Assembly (NCBI GenBank): GCA_014885115.2
Contig: WKLE02001216.1
Span: 1-60,402 of the forward strand
Direction of reading: 5' to 3'
DNA from: Asterionellopsis glacialis
Lineage: Eukaryota > Bacillariophyta > Plagiogrammaphyceae > Rhaphoneidales > Asterionellopsidaceae
Length of the DNA stretch: 60,402 nt
The notes under the pieces were generated by a model. The model searched no databases. It saw only the letters and a list, made by a program, of their open reading frames with translations, and had not been told where the DNA came from. Made by a program: the position numbers and the translations under genes. Position 1 is the first letter of the stretch, and each line of letters starts with the position of its first letter. Positions 29,621 through 39,076 of the stretch are shown here, piece after piece.

Positions 29621-31071
29621 CGAAGGTATTCTCCTGTTGCTTCAGCTTCCCGCAATCGATATCCTAAAACTAGCTGCCACAAAGCTAGTTGCTGCAAAGC
29701 AGAACCAGGGATCTCCATTTCCAGTTGATCCTTATCAGAAGCAGGTTTGGCGCCTTTTCTTTTGCCCCCAGGGCCACCTTCAATCACAAAGTTCACCAAA
29801 AGTTTCATAGCGTCTACGACGTCAGGAGAAATACCTGCAGTAAGAGTTTTTAGATCACCGCCAAGAGAAGAAATGTAACCCGAGATTCCACCACCACCTT
29901 CCTTTTCTTCTGGCATACCAGTCACCGATGATCCTGGGACAAATCCATCTGACAAACTGTTTTGTCCGCTTTCTTTTCTAAGCGCTTCCTTTAAAGCCTC
30001 TGCTTCCTTTTTCAAATCATTGATATAATTCTTAGCTTCTACCTCGATCACTTTTCCGTTTTTGAGCTCCACTTGGATTTTTCCCGAAATGCTAGGTTCA
30101 GGTGTAGCAACATCCTCCTCCTCGTCTTCTTCTTCATTGCTATCATTGGTTGGCAACAATCGCTTGTTATTGTTATTTACAGCTTGTGCTGCTTTTTCGA
30201 CAGACATCGCCCCCAGACCTCTTTCAAATTCGTTCCACGAAATTCGACCGTCATTATTTGAATCGAAAAAGTTCATGAATGTGTCGACTTCGAATGCAGG
30301 TGGACTATCCCCTTCATAAACATCCTCAAACAGAGATTCAATTTCACTTGATTCAATGTAGCCCGATCCATCTGCATCAATACGGTCAAAGGCATCCCTA
30401 AAATCTTGGATGGTTGCAGAACCATCGATACTCATCAAATCCTTTAACGCAAGAACGTATTCAGCATTTCGAAACATATATCCAGTCATTTGAAGTTGAA
30501 AACATAAATTACCGATCTTTTCTCCACTTGCTTTCACTACAGTTTCTACACCCATAGCCGGACTTGACAATCCGCCAAGTAGAGAACTCACCGCGCCCGA
30601 CATTGCTGTAACAACTTGAGGGTTGGCTGAACTGACGAAAGTACTGATAGCCTCGTTGGGTGTTTGAGATGTCATTAGACGATAAAGAGCATTGGACGGT
30701 TTCTTTGATGCACCACTCTCTTGATCGCCGACTCTCTCGCGCAGTTTTCCTAGTGCACCACCCCAGTCAATTGAGGTTTTGGGAGCCAGCAAACTACTGC
30801 TATCACCATTTTCCAAAAATTCAGATTTAGCCGCTTCTTGATATGGGTCCACGTCCTCTTCATCGTCCTCTTCATCATCAAAGATATCATTTTCATCCGT
30901 ATTATCGGAAAAAGAAGAAAACCGTGGGTGATGTCGAGTCAATCTATAGGAACTACTCACGGCACTGATGAGGTCATTTTGAGAAAATAGAGCCGGTAAA
31001 GGAGCAAATGCAGACGAACCATTAGACGTAAAAACCAAGAGAACTGCAAACGCGGACCAGCAACTTTGCAT
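29608..31071 (-). CDS. Plastid protein with DUF760 halves flanking two EF-hands
   Basis: Single exon, 487 residues, ATG at 31071. Residues 1-21 are a signal peptide ending SSAFAP, a canonical plastid-import site with Phe in the first transit-peptide position. Residues about 150-212 (NPQVVTAMSGAVSSLLG, MTGYMFRNAEYVLALK) and about 415-487 (SPDVVDAMKLLVNFVIEGG, LALWQLVLGYRLREAEA) resemble the two parts of DUF760, found in plant chloroplast proteins. Between them are two EF-hand loops, DADGSGYIESSE (232-243) and DSNNDGRISWNE (270-281), both with proper calcium ligands. Calcium sensing in the plastid is therefore likely; the function of DUF760 is unknown. The stop codon sits in a tandem repeat, so the last three residues may be recently acquired. 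Confidence 0.88.
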   Translation of the reverse strand: MQSCWSAFAVLLVFTSNGSSAFAPLPALFSQNDLISAVSSSYRLTRHHPRFSSFSDNTDENDIFDDEEDDEEDVDPYQEAAKSEFLENGDSSSLLAPKTSIDWGGALGKLRERVGDQESGASKKPSNALYRLMTSQTPNEAISTFVSSANPQVVTAMSGAVSSLLGGLSSPAMGVETVVKASGEKIGNLCFQLQMTGYMFRNAEYVLALKDLMSIDGSATIQDFRDAFDRIDADGSGYIESSEIESLFEDVYEGDSPPAFEVDTFMNFFDSNNDGRISWNEFERGLGAMSVEKAAQAVNNNNKRLLPTNDSNEEEDEEEDVATPEPSISGKIQVELKNGKVIEVEAKNYINDLKKEAEALKEALRKESGQNSLSDGFVPGSSVTGMPEEKEGGGGISGYISSLGGDLKTLTAGISPDVVDAMKLLVNFVIEGGPGGKRKGAKPASDKDQLEMEIPGSALQQLALWQLVLGYRLREAEATGEYLRLLE

Positions 31072-31740
31072 TGTGGCAACTTTCTAAATAGATAAACACT
31101 AGTCTACCAATACGGTACCAAGAGTTACAAAGTATGAATGAATGTCTGATTATGATGATGGTTGCAACCGCAGGGGTGTTTCAACTCAATAGCTTGCTTC
31201 AGAGATTCGCAGAATAATTTCTGTCGGAAGGCTGAAAAGACGAAATCGAAATCGAAGAAAACAGTACATACGTATACCAGTACATACGGTACAATCTCGG
31301 ACACGACACGCGAGAAAGACTGATTGCTTCAACTGAAAATGAATGATCGATAACCGATAACTGATGAATCAAGAAGTTCCAGGTGGTCCCGTCTGCCTGG
31401 CTGACGACTGACCACGCCCGGCATGAGTTTAGAAGTCAAGATAGAGACGCAGACCAAAATTCGGCTGGCTACTATGCTACCGGGACGTAGATTGTAGAAT
31501 TGGTATGTACCAGGTATGATATTCACGTTGAAATCTACAAAAACAATGGCCCCACATTTGAATGTTCTCCCCCTTGATATCATTAGAAACTCATAGGGGA
31601 CAGAACTAACAGACAGTTCGATCATGGGGGCTCTCGAAGAGTATGAAATCTCTCGACACTCAACAAATAATTCAGTTTCAAAGTTGTGGAGTGGACACTG
31701 AACTGTCTTCTATCTCCTCCCAAAACCAAGCATTGAAGAT
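31072..31740. other. Divergent promoter region (EF-hand and MRG genes)
   Basis: 669 bases between two start codons. A TGTACCAGGTA word is near 31503. The minus-strand open frame at 31329-31625 has no ATG-supported family resemblance. No gene called. Confidence 0.6.
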
Positions 31741-33126
31741 ATGGACGAGGTAATTGATGACACAACGGAAGAGCGTTCTGTGGATGCCGACACCGAAGAC
31801 GAAAATTCGAAAGTTCACGAAAACTTACACGGTGACGATGAGAAACCAGAACCGAAGTTTGAAACACGGACTCGTTGTTTTGCTCGTGATGCAGAGACAG
31901 GTTTGCTATACGAAGCTATCATTCGAAGGAGAATGTTTGGTTCTGCATCCCATGTACAGCTTCGAGTAAATTCAATCGTGAACGACATTAAAAACGATGA
32001 TGATGTGGAAGAACTATTGATGCAGGCTCCGGAAGAAAGCTGGCATTACTTTGTTCATTATTTGGGTTGGCACGTAAAGTGGGATCGGTGGGTATGCGAA
32101 TCAAGTCTCTTTGAACCATCGGAGGGAACAAAAGCTTTAGCAATGCGTCTTCAAAAAGAGCTCTCTGCTGCGCGGTTGCAGCTGAAGAAAAAGGGGAAAA
32201 GCCAAGTGAATGGCGTAAAACTTATGGCTGAGTTGGAAAAAAGAATGAAGCAGCTTGAGAATGAAAGACGTGCAGAAGAAAGGCGCGAAGAGCTTGCGAA
32301 GCAGGGAATAATAATGGAGAAGCACGAGGAAGAAGAGGAAGAAAAAAAGCAACAAGAGAAGCGCCTGGCCAAGAAAAAAATGATATGGGACAAAGCCTCA
32401 ATTACAAGAGAGCAAAATCTCCGTGAACATGATTTAGAGGGAAGAAAAACGCAGCGTCATTCAGAAAAACTTGTAATTCCGTTTACCCTAAAAAAGGTAA
32501 TGGTAGAGGAGTGGGAAATCATTTCCCAGTGCAAAATGGTTCCAGTCCTTCCAAGTACTGTGACGATTCGGGAAGCACTTGACAAATACTTGGCTTCTAA
32601 ACTTGAGGTGATTGCAATAAAACCGACCGACGAACAAAACTCAGAAAACACTACTCCCAGCAAAGAAGAAACCGAAGAATACAAAAATAAAGAATTAGAA
32701 TGGAAAAATATGTGCGATGGGATAGCTATGTTCTTCAATCAGGCACTACCTTTTCGACTCTTGTACCGACAAGAGGAAACACAATTTGCTTTGATAGAGG
32801 CGGATCCGGACCTATCTCTGATTCCAAAATCAGAACTTTACGGTTGTGAACACCTCTTGCGTTTGTTTGTCCATTTGCCGGCACTATTAGCAGAAAATCT
32901 TACGGACACCGAGTCAAGACCCATACTCTCTAAACTTGGTGATCTGATCAGATTCCTTCAGAAGCATCAGTCAACGCTCTTTACCCAGGCATATCGCAAA
33001 CCAAACGAAGATGAAATACGTGAGAACGATCGTCGGCTGCGAAAATTAGAACAGAAGAAGAGAAAGCAGATGGCGGCTGCCAGCGCTGCTGTGAGTTCAA
33101 AAAAGCACGCAGACGTCACAGAGTAA
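31741..33126 (+). CDS. MRG-domain chromatin protein (MRG15/Eaf3/MSL3 family)
   Basis: Single exon, 461 residues, ATG at 31741. Residues about 38-130 form an N-terminal chromo-barrel (RCFARDAETGLLYEAIIRR, then WHYFVHYLGWHVKWDRWVCE), in which the aromatic residues could form a cage for methyl-lysine. A long charged coiled coil rich in Glu and Lys follows (about 140-235). The C-terminal half is the MRG domain (LVIPFTLKKVMVEEWEII, YGCEHLLRLFVHLPALLAE and the final HQSTLFTQAYRKPN). Eaf3/MRG15 reads H3K36 methylation and recruits NuA4 histone acetyltransferase or Rpd3S deacetylase complexes. It is in the nucleus by family. SPT5, another elongation-linked factor, is about 6 kb away, which is probably coincidence. 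Confidence 0.95.
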   Translation: MDEVIDDTTEERSVDADTEDENSKVHENLHGDDEKPEPKFETRTRCFARDAETGLLYEAIIRRRMFGSASHVQLRVNSIVNDIKNDDDVEELLMQAPEESWHYFVHYLGWHVKWDRWVCESSLFEPSEGTKALAMRLQKELSAARLQLKKKGKSQVNGVKLMAELEKRMKQLENERRAEERREELAKQGIIMEKHEEEEEEKKQQEKRLAKKKMIWDKASITREQNLREHDLEGRKTQRHSEKLVIPFTLKKVMVEEWEIISQCKMVPVLPSTVTIREALDKYLASKLEVIAIKPTDEQNSENTTPSKEETEEYKNKELEWKNMCDGIAMFFNQALPFRLLYRQEETQFALIEADPDLSLIPKSELYGCEHLLRLFVHLPALLAENLTDTESRPILSKLGDLIRFLQKHQSTLFTQAYRKPNEDEIRENDRRLRKLEQKKRKQMAAASAAVSSKKHADVTE

Positions 33127-33678
33127 AGGTGTTTCTCAACTTCATCTTACACTCCATCTCACAACCCTGTTACAACCAATGTAAAATCGAAATGTGTACT
33201 TTTAAAATCTAATTGAACAGCATATTATATACTCCAGGAGATTTTTTAGCTACACTCATTGAACCGAACTAGTCTAGTCTCTCTAGAGAGGACTTTCCAG
33301 ATAGATGACTTACGCTTAGACCTGCTTAGACTACTCCTAACATCGTCTACGCGTAGGTAGAGGCTACAAACTTGAAGTCATCAAACAGCTATGAAAATTC
33401 CCCATTGGGTAAGTTTTTTCACGTAGTCCTCTAGAGTTAGGGTTAGGATTACGGTGTCATACATACCGCCGGTATCATGCAAGACCACACTGACGTCAAA
33501 GATTTTCTCACCTCTCACCTCTCACCTTCGATATTATTTCTGTGTGTATGCTATGATGGGTCGGATCGCTGTTAGCACACAACAGTGGGATTTTGAGATT
33601 GTTCAAATCGCCATTCCCCCATCGATAACGAGAACGACATTCTTTTAGACACTGAAGTATATTCAGATTACATCGAAA
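33127..33678. other. Intergenic, upstream of the YCII gene
   Basis: It contains a perfect CTCTCTAGAGAG (33279-33290), a short telomere-like GTTAGGGTTAGG (33436-33447) and a TGACGTCA site at 33491-33498. No exon seen. Confidence 0.6.
33491..33498. promoter_or_regulatory. CRE-like TGACGTCA palindrome upstream of the YCII gene
   Basis: Perfect TGACGTCA, 181 bp upstream of the ATG at 33679. Same motif and similar distance as the sites at 23582 and 46656. Confidence 0.45.
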
Positions 33679-34211
33679 ATGTGGGCATTTGGTATTTCAT
33701 CTCTAGGCCGTGCATCTATTACGGCTTTGTTGGCTTCATCTCCTAAGAGACAGATTTCTTCAACAACTGCTCTCGGGGCAACTAGGTATCTTTTGAGGTG
33801 AGAGCGAAAAGTAACATCTTCCTTGTCGATAGCAACCTCACCAGGTTCCCCCCCCCTGGCGAGGGTCATTAATGTGTTTTCAGCCGTTTAGCTCCTTTTG
33901 GAATCTATTATTATTAACACAATTTTCTTCCCTTCTTTTAAAGTTACGATTACATTCCCGATGTTCTAGAGAAACGAGGACCCTTTCGTGAGGGACATTT
34001 AGGATTAGCCAAAAAATTAATCGAAGATGGCAAATGCCTTAGCGGAGGTCCCACTGGTGAACCAGGTATGGAGGTACCTAAAGGTGCTCTTTTCATTTTC
34101 ACTGACGAAGAGTCAGCTAAGGGATTTGTCGAAGAAGACCCATATGTTTCGGGTGGAATTGTAACTGCTCATAGTATTGAAGAGTGGAATGTTGTAGTCG
34201 AGAAGGAATAA
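33679..34211 (+). CDS. YCII-domain protein, probably mitochondrial
   Basis: Exons 33679-33797 and 33944-34211, intron 146 nt (GTGAGA donor, TTAAAG acceptor), 128 residues. The first 35 residues are basic, Ser/Thr-rich and lack acidic residues (MWAFGISSLGRASITALLAS), which suits a mitochondrial presequence. The rest is a YCII domain: RYLLSYDYIPDVLEKRGPF, EGHLGLAKKLIEDGK and PKGALFIFTDEESAKGFVEE. YCII proteins have a dimeric ferredoxin-like fold with a conserved His/Asp pair (the Asp of YDY and the His of EGHL are present); in bacteria some are dehydrochlorinases or muconolactone-isomerase-like, but most are uncharacterised. The gene would be missed as one frame because the intron follows the targeting sequence. 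Confidence 0.88.
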
Positions 34212-34346
34212 GCCTTTAAGGGCAAGCTTGAGTAAGCGCTCAAGTTGATATTGTTTGGTACTCTTTTATTAGAAGTTCTTAGATCTCAAATAGTTTTTCT
34301 CCGAGACTGCAATAACGTTGATTGTTTGAACATATTCCGTAAAACA

Positions 34347-34695
34347 ATGAGTAAAACGTAAGTCATACTAACTAGTACCCATACTTACATGGCGTTAATT
34401 AGCATATTCTACATTTCTCTACAAACGAGCGCAAATACGCACATAAAATATTTTATGACAGAATACTTTGCACCACATCAGTAGATTTGTAGTTCCGATC
34501 CTGACAAACACAACTTCGCATTGTGAATACAACGTGATGCAAATTTCTAGATTTCTTGAGATTACCTGTCTAGAGTTTCAAATATGAATTAGTAATGTTG
34601 TAATTAGCAGGTCAATTGCCATCATTGAAACCATGTAACAAACTTTTCTTCTCTTTTCTTTTTCTTCTTTGCAGAAAATGCTTTGTCTTTCACAC
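34347..34695 (+). other. Possible unrecognised gene: two small exons with strong splice signals
   Basis: An 11-nt open segment ATGAGTAAAAC (34347-34357) is followed at once by GTAAGT. A 21-nt segment (34675-34695) is preceded by a long pyrimidine tract ending TTTGCAG and followed by GTAAGT. Joined, they read MSKTKCFVFHT in phase 2. I could not find a convincing next exon; a frame opening after GGGGGCCAG at 34749 stays open to about 34914, but its acceptor is poor. This may be the start of a real small gene, untranslated exons of the next gene, or chance. Confidence 0.25.
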
Positions 34696-35123
34696 GTAAG
34701 TTGAAAACTTAGCAATTTTAATTAATTTTAAAAGTTATTGGGGGCCAGATTATTTTTTCAAAAAATCCATGGACGTGTACTCTCTGGAGTCTGTTATTCT
34801 TACTTTTTCTTTGGATGCGAAGAGTACATGATGTATAGTAAGTACTGTAGGTCTAGAGAGTTTATGTTGTTGATGACAAGCCATAGGGTAGGTCACTACG
34901 AAGTTCGACTTTAATGCTTCTACAAGTTTTTATGTGAGAGTATGGATATCGGACGCATCTGTACTAGTTAGTAGAATAGGACCCAATATTTCCACTACTT
35001 CCTTATGTCCGGTACCTAACTCTCTAGAGAGAGGGTCCTAGTTATAGTGGTACCAGGTACAGGCATGATTCGCACTACCGGAACAGTCATAAGGTATTAG
35101 GTATGTACCTTTATGTACCTGGT

Positions 35124-35159
35124 NNNNNNNNNNNNNNNNNNNNNNNNNNNNNNNNNNNN
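35124..35159. other. Assembly gap (36 Ns)
   Basis: A run of 36 N characters directly after GTACCTGGT, one half of the palindromic word that fills nearby intergenic DNA. The true length is unknown. Confidence 0.98.
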
Positions 35160-35450
35160 CCACCTCTACTCACTGTTCGCGTCATACTATAGAAGTATCT
35201 TGAAGCGATCTACGTTTTTTTTTAATTTTCCGTATTTTCTGCTTGTTGTGTGTAGAAATAGACTACCGGTACACAAATCACAGACAGTAAAAAAATCTAA
35301 ACGCGATTGCAACTGTGTCAATTGATCCAGAGAGGAGTATCCCATACTTTGCTCTTTGTTTGCTCCTCTAGAATTAGGTGTTTTTTATTGTAACAATTTT
35401 AGTGTCATTCTCAACTATATTACACTGTCGAAAATTAAAAAGAAACAACC

Positions 35451-37093
35451 ATGTCATTTTTGAAAGATATGTTTGTCGACAAACTTGTCACTGAAGATCG
35501 CGAACCAAGTTGGACCTTTGAAATTTCAGGTATAGATGGACAATTTGGAGTTCTTCTGCCAAAATATGAATATTGGAAACAACTTATTGTGGTACGTGAG
35601 GTTTTTACATGTGCTTATTCTCTCTACATGTAGCTGTGATGTTCCATTAAAATTTCTTACTGTCGATATCTATATTTCCAAAACACTGTTCATCATCATT
35701 GCTACGACGATTTTTTAATCTCTCTCTCTCTCTCTCTCTCTCTCTTGCAGATCTTTCTTATTGATCAAACCGTCAATATTCTACTGGGGACAATCATGTA
35801 TTTCTTTATTATTAAACAACGTGGAACAACGGCTTCTTATTTGGTTGGATATGGTTTCATTTTACCTGCCATAACAATGATACCCTATTATATCATAGAT
35901 TATTTACAACTTGAAAATGTGGTATTGAAAATGACTGCCTCTATTGTTTTTAGCACAATTTCTTTCAAATGCTTCGAAGCCATGTATGATACAACACAGC
36001 CAGGTGCAGAACACTCATTGGTGAATTATATTACATATTGCCATTCTCATATACCCTGTGTTTGGGACGCCAAAGCTAAATCACGAGTTCGACTTACACC
36101 TATCGAATTCGCAATCAATACCAACCGCTTAGTTTGGCATTACACGTTTTATTCCGTCTTGGTATCCTATATGCTTGCATATGATTTCAAACCATTCCCA
36201 TCAGATGTTATTTTGGACAAATATCATCTTTCATGGGATTTGTTGAAACCTGCGCATATAGTAAACAATTACATCTTGGCATGTAAGTTCCAAGCAAACA
36301 AACAAATTTTGTTTCAACTTTGTGATTTTAATTTTTCGTCGGATCGAAACTATCGCTAATTTTGATTTGGCTCTCTCTCTTTCTACCTTTGCCTTGTCAT
36401 TATAAAATGCACCAGTGACTGTTTTCTTTTGGCTGTCGGCGGGCTTTAATACAGGGGGGTTCTTTCATAACCTTCAGGGGTGGAAAACACCCGATATATT
36501 TCGTAATCCATTTTTTACGTCAAAATCAATATCTGATTTGTGGTCAAAGAGATGGAACTCTGCTGTGCAAATTTCATTAAAGGTAAGTTGAGGATCTAAG
36601 AAAAAAAGCAGGAAAGCTGTTATTGTGGTGGGTATATCATACATGAAATTCATCACTACCAAAACTGACGAAAGTAAATATTTCAATCCATGTTTTTACT
36701 TTTGAAATAAAGAGCGGAGTGTTTTTACCGGTTCGGAAGTATTTTTCGTCGGATGTTGCATTGGTGTGTACATTTATTGCTTCAGGTTTACTTCATGATA
36801 TTGTGTGGTGCATGACGTTTTATGAAGCAACTGGAAAGGATCAAACGTTTTCACCTATATTTTTGAAGCAGGTTGCATTCTTCTTGTGGAGTGCTCTCAT
36901 GATGTTGTTGGAACGTCCCGCGGGAAAACTACCCATTTTTCAATGGATATCGAAAAATTTACCACGACCAATAGTTTCAACAATGGTAGTGTTATTAGCA
37001 ATACCAATCGCACATTGGTTTGGAGGTGATTGGGCAATTGGAAAGTTATTCCACCATCATTCACTTGGAGTGTTCCTAATCGTGAAACTATGA
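35451..37093 (+). CDS. MBOAT-family acyltransferase (wax-synthase-like)
   Basis: Four exons: 35451-35591, 35751-36282, 36416-36582 and 36713-37093, with introns of 159, 133 and 130 nt, giving 406 residues. It is a polytopic membrane protein with hydrophobic helices such as YLVGYGFILPAITMIPYYII and VLKMTASIVFSTISF. The signature of the wax-synthase branch (MBOAT_2) is present: NPFFTSKSISDLWSKRWNSA (about 247-266) and, later, FIASGLLHDIVW containing the putative active His. These enzymes move a fatty acyl group from acyl-CoA to an alcohol or lipid at the endoplasmic reticulum; the acceptor cannot be deduced. The first intron ends in a (TC)n tract. It is convergent with the malate dehydrogenase gene, 144 bp between stop codons. 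Confidence 0.88.
35719..35745 (+). repeat. (TC)n microsatellite in an intron
   Basis: About 13 TC units form the pyrimidine tract of the first intron of the MBOAT gene, just before the TTGCAG acceptor at 35745-35750. Length variation could affect splicing. Confidence 0.9.
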
Positions 37094-37237
37094 TTGAAAT
37101 TAGACAGAGAACTAATAATTATGCTGTTGGAATAAGGGGTATTTTTAATGGTGCTACATCATATTCAAGTCGAATTCAAACGAACTTATTTTATCTCTAG
37201 TGGAGTGTATAAAAAAACAGTACAAATCATCTTGCTC

Positions 37238-38356
37238 TTACAATCTGCTGCTGAGTCCTTCTACAATGCCGTTATTGTGTTTTAATATTTCCATAGCAGC
37301 TGCACGCTCCTCGATCAGTTCTTGTTCATTTTGCTTGATACGGTTTTTGGCAAAGTCGCTCAAATCTAGTCCCTCCTGTACAATTATTTTTCCTTGTATG
37401 CACTGACATGGAAACGAAAATACTAGACCCGGTTCAACTCCGTAATATCCCTTATCATTGTACACTGCCATTGGCACAGTTTCTCCAGGACTTGTTCCAG
37501 TCACAAGCCACTTTCGAAGACAATCAGCTGCAGCTACACCAGCAGACATGGCGCTTGATTTTTGTCGAGTTTCAAGAATAGCCTTCCCCCGCTGTTGCAC
37601 AACATCTATAAAATCAGTTTGTAACCAATCCTCCTTTTCATTATCCCTAGAAGCAAAAAGATCTGACACATTTTGCTTTGTATTGTGAATGCTTTTCATA
37701 GGCAATGATGATGAGTCAACAACATATGCATTAGTCATAGCGTCTGGATATTGAGTAGCAGAATGATTGCCCCAGATGATGACGTTATTAATTTCATCGA
37801 CCTTTTTTTTCAGTTTTGCAGCTATTTGTGCCCTAGCTCTCGAGTAGTCTAAATATGTTAAGGCGCAAAAGTTTTCAGGTTTGATTCTATTTCGATTATG
37901 ATGATTGAAGCATTGATGAATGGCCACAAGACAATTTGTATTCGCGGGATTTGCAACCACTAATACCTTGACATTGGGAGATGCCACTTCGTGAATTGCG
38001 CGACCCATTTGTACAAAGATTTTGGTATTTTGTTGTATCAAGTCTTTCCTTAACATTCCTTTTTGACGTGGAAAGCCTCCAATCAGAATGGCTACAGTGG
38101 CATCTTGGAATGCCTCGAAGGGGTCGGTCGTACTTGTGATTTCAGTTACACAGGGGAATGCACAATCGATTAGTTCCATGCGGACACCCTCCATCGCCTT
38201 AGATGCTGATGGAATGTCTAGCAGCCGAATTTCATCGATCTGCCAATCACGTCCGAAGATATAGCCTGAAGCCAACAGTGGTAAAAATGAGTAACTGATA
38301 TTCCCCGCAGCTCCTGAAACGACAACTATTGTTCTTGAAAGTCTTGGTTTCGTCAT
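37238..38356 (-). CDS. Malate dehydrogenase, cytosolic-type lineage, with C-terminal SRL
   Basis: Single exon, 372 residues, ATG at 38356. The NAD-binding loop reads GAAGNISYSFLPLLASG, followed by the substrate-loop segment GGFPRQKGMLRKDL with both Arg residues, VANPANTN, and the catalytic His in IIWGNHSATQYPD. The catalytic Asp and the third substrate Arg are kept in LTYLDYSRARAQIA, but the usual LTRLDHNR reads LTYLDYSR, an unusual change in a strongly conserved block. The protein interconverts malate and oxaloacetate using NAD(H). There is no N-terminal targeting extension. The last three residues are SRL, a standard peroxisomal targeting signal 1, so a peroxisomal (glyoxylate-cycle or redox-shuttle) location is plausible. 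It could also be a cytosolic isoform with a chance tripeptide. Confidence 0.92.
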   Translation of the reverse strand: MTKPRLSRTIVVVSGAAGNISYSFLPLLASGYIFGRDWQIDEIRLLDIPSASKAMEGVRMELIDCAFPCVTEITSTTDPFEAFQDATVAILIGGFPRQKGMLRKDLIQQNTKIFVQMGRAIHEVASPNVKVLVVANPANTNCLVAIHQCFNHHNRNRIKPENFCALTYLDYSRARAQIAAKLKKKVDEINNVIIWGNHSATQYPDAMTNAYVVDSSSLPMKSIHNTKQNVSDLFASRDNEKEDWLQTDFIDVVQQRGKAILETRQKSSAMSAGVAAADCLRKWLVTGTSPGETVPMAVYNDKGYYGVEPGLVFSFPCQCIQGKIIVQEGLDLSDFAKNRIKQNEQELIEERAAAMEILKHNNGIVEGLSSRL

Positions 38357-39076
38357 AATTATTTTCCTGTCTCTTGAAAGGTAGGAATGTTGTTGCTTAC
38401 TTTTATCAAATCATTGCATTGCTCTAGGGGCTTCTCTATGCTTTAATAATTAGAAGACCCAATCGCTTTCTTTATTACTTTGTGATCCTTACTGTTTCGT
38501 CTTGCATCATCGCCGATTTCCGTTTTTGCTTGATCGGAGGGACAGATCTCCGCCCTATTTGATATTTGGGGGCTACAACAGTTTTTAGAGTCCCAAGTCC
38601 TATTTATTTACTAGCACATTATTTGTACGAGGTAGTACTACAGGTACGATGCTGTAGATGCTGTATGTAATGCGGGTCCGATCCGCGCACAGGCGCATTT
38701 GCCTTGTCTCAGCTCTCAACATCTCTTGGGATCTCCGCGGTGCATGTCTATGGGAAACATGCTTTGAGCTTGCTTGCTTGCTTTCGACTCGATCGAGGCG
38801 ACGTGCTTCATCCTGAATCTCAAATCCTGCAACACCGAGACAAACGGGCAAGCAAAGGTGTTTCCTGCTGCACTCGTAGAGTGACTAACAATACCGTAAT
38901 CCTCAAGACGCTAGCACGAACAACAATTATTCAAGAGCCGGTTTTGCTGTAGCTTCAAACGCATAGAAATTGTTTGAAATCTTTCAATCATCTCCACTCA
39001 ACTAAGCAGGCCTTTTCAAATCCTAACGAGTTGATACTACAAGGCACAATTTATTTCCAGACTTTGCTGTTAAGTC
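38357..39076. other. Divergent promoter region (MDH and SPT5)
   Basis: 720 bases between two start codons. The middle (38500-38850) is CpG-rich compared with other intergenic DNA. A four-fold GCTTGCTTGC-like run lies near 38767. No exon or RNA gene seen. Confidence 0.6.

Larger units (their letters stand above)
34212..35450. other. Intergenic region with assembly gap and palindromes
   Basis: This lies between the YCII and MBOAT genes. It contains the possible exon chain at 34347-34695, palindromic words near 34850-35120 (including a perfect CTCTCTAGAGAG at 35020-35031 and GTACCAGGTAC near 35050) and the run of Ns at 35124-35159. Confidence 0.6.

Noticed and set aside
33436..33447. Telomere-like GTTAGGGTTAGG
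   Set aside because: Fewer than two full TTAGGG units; chance in AT-rich DNA.
33663..33869. Minus-strand frame over the YCII gene's first exon and intron
   Set aside because: Shadow of a supported plus-strand gene; no domain.
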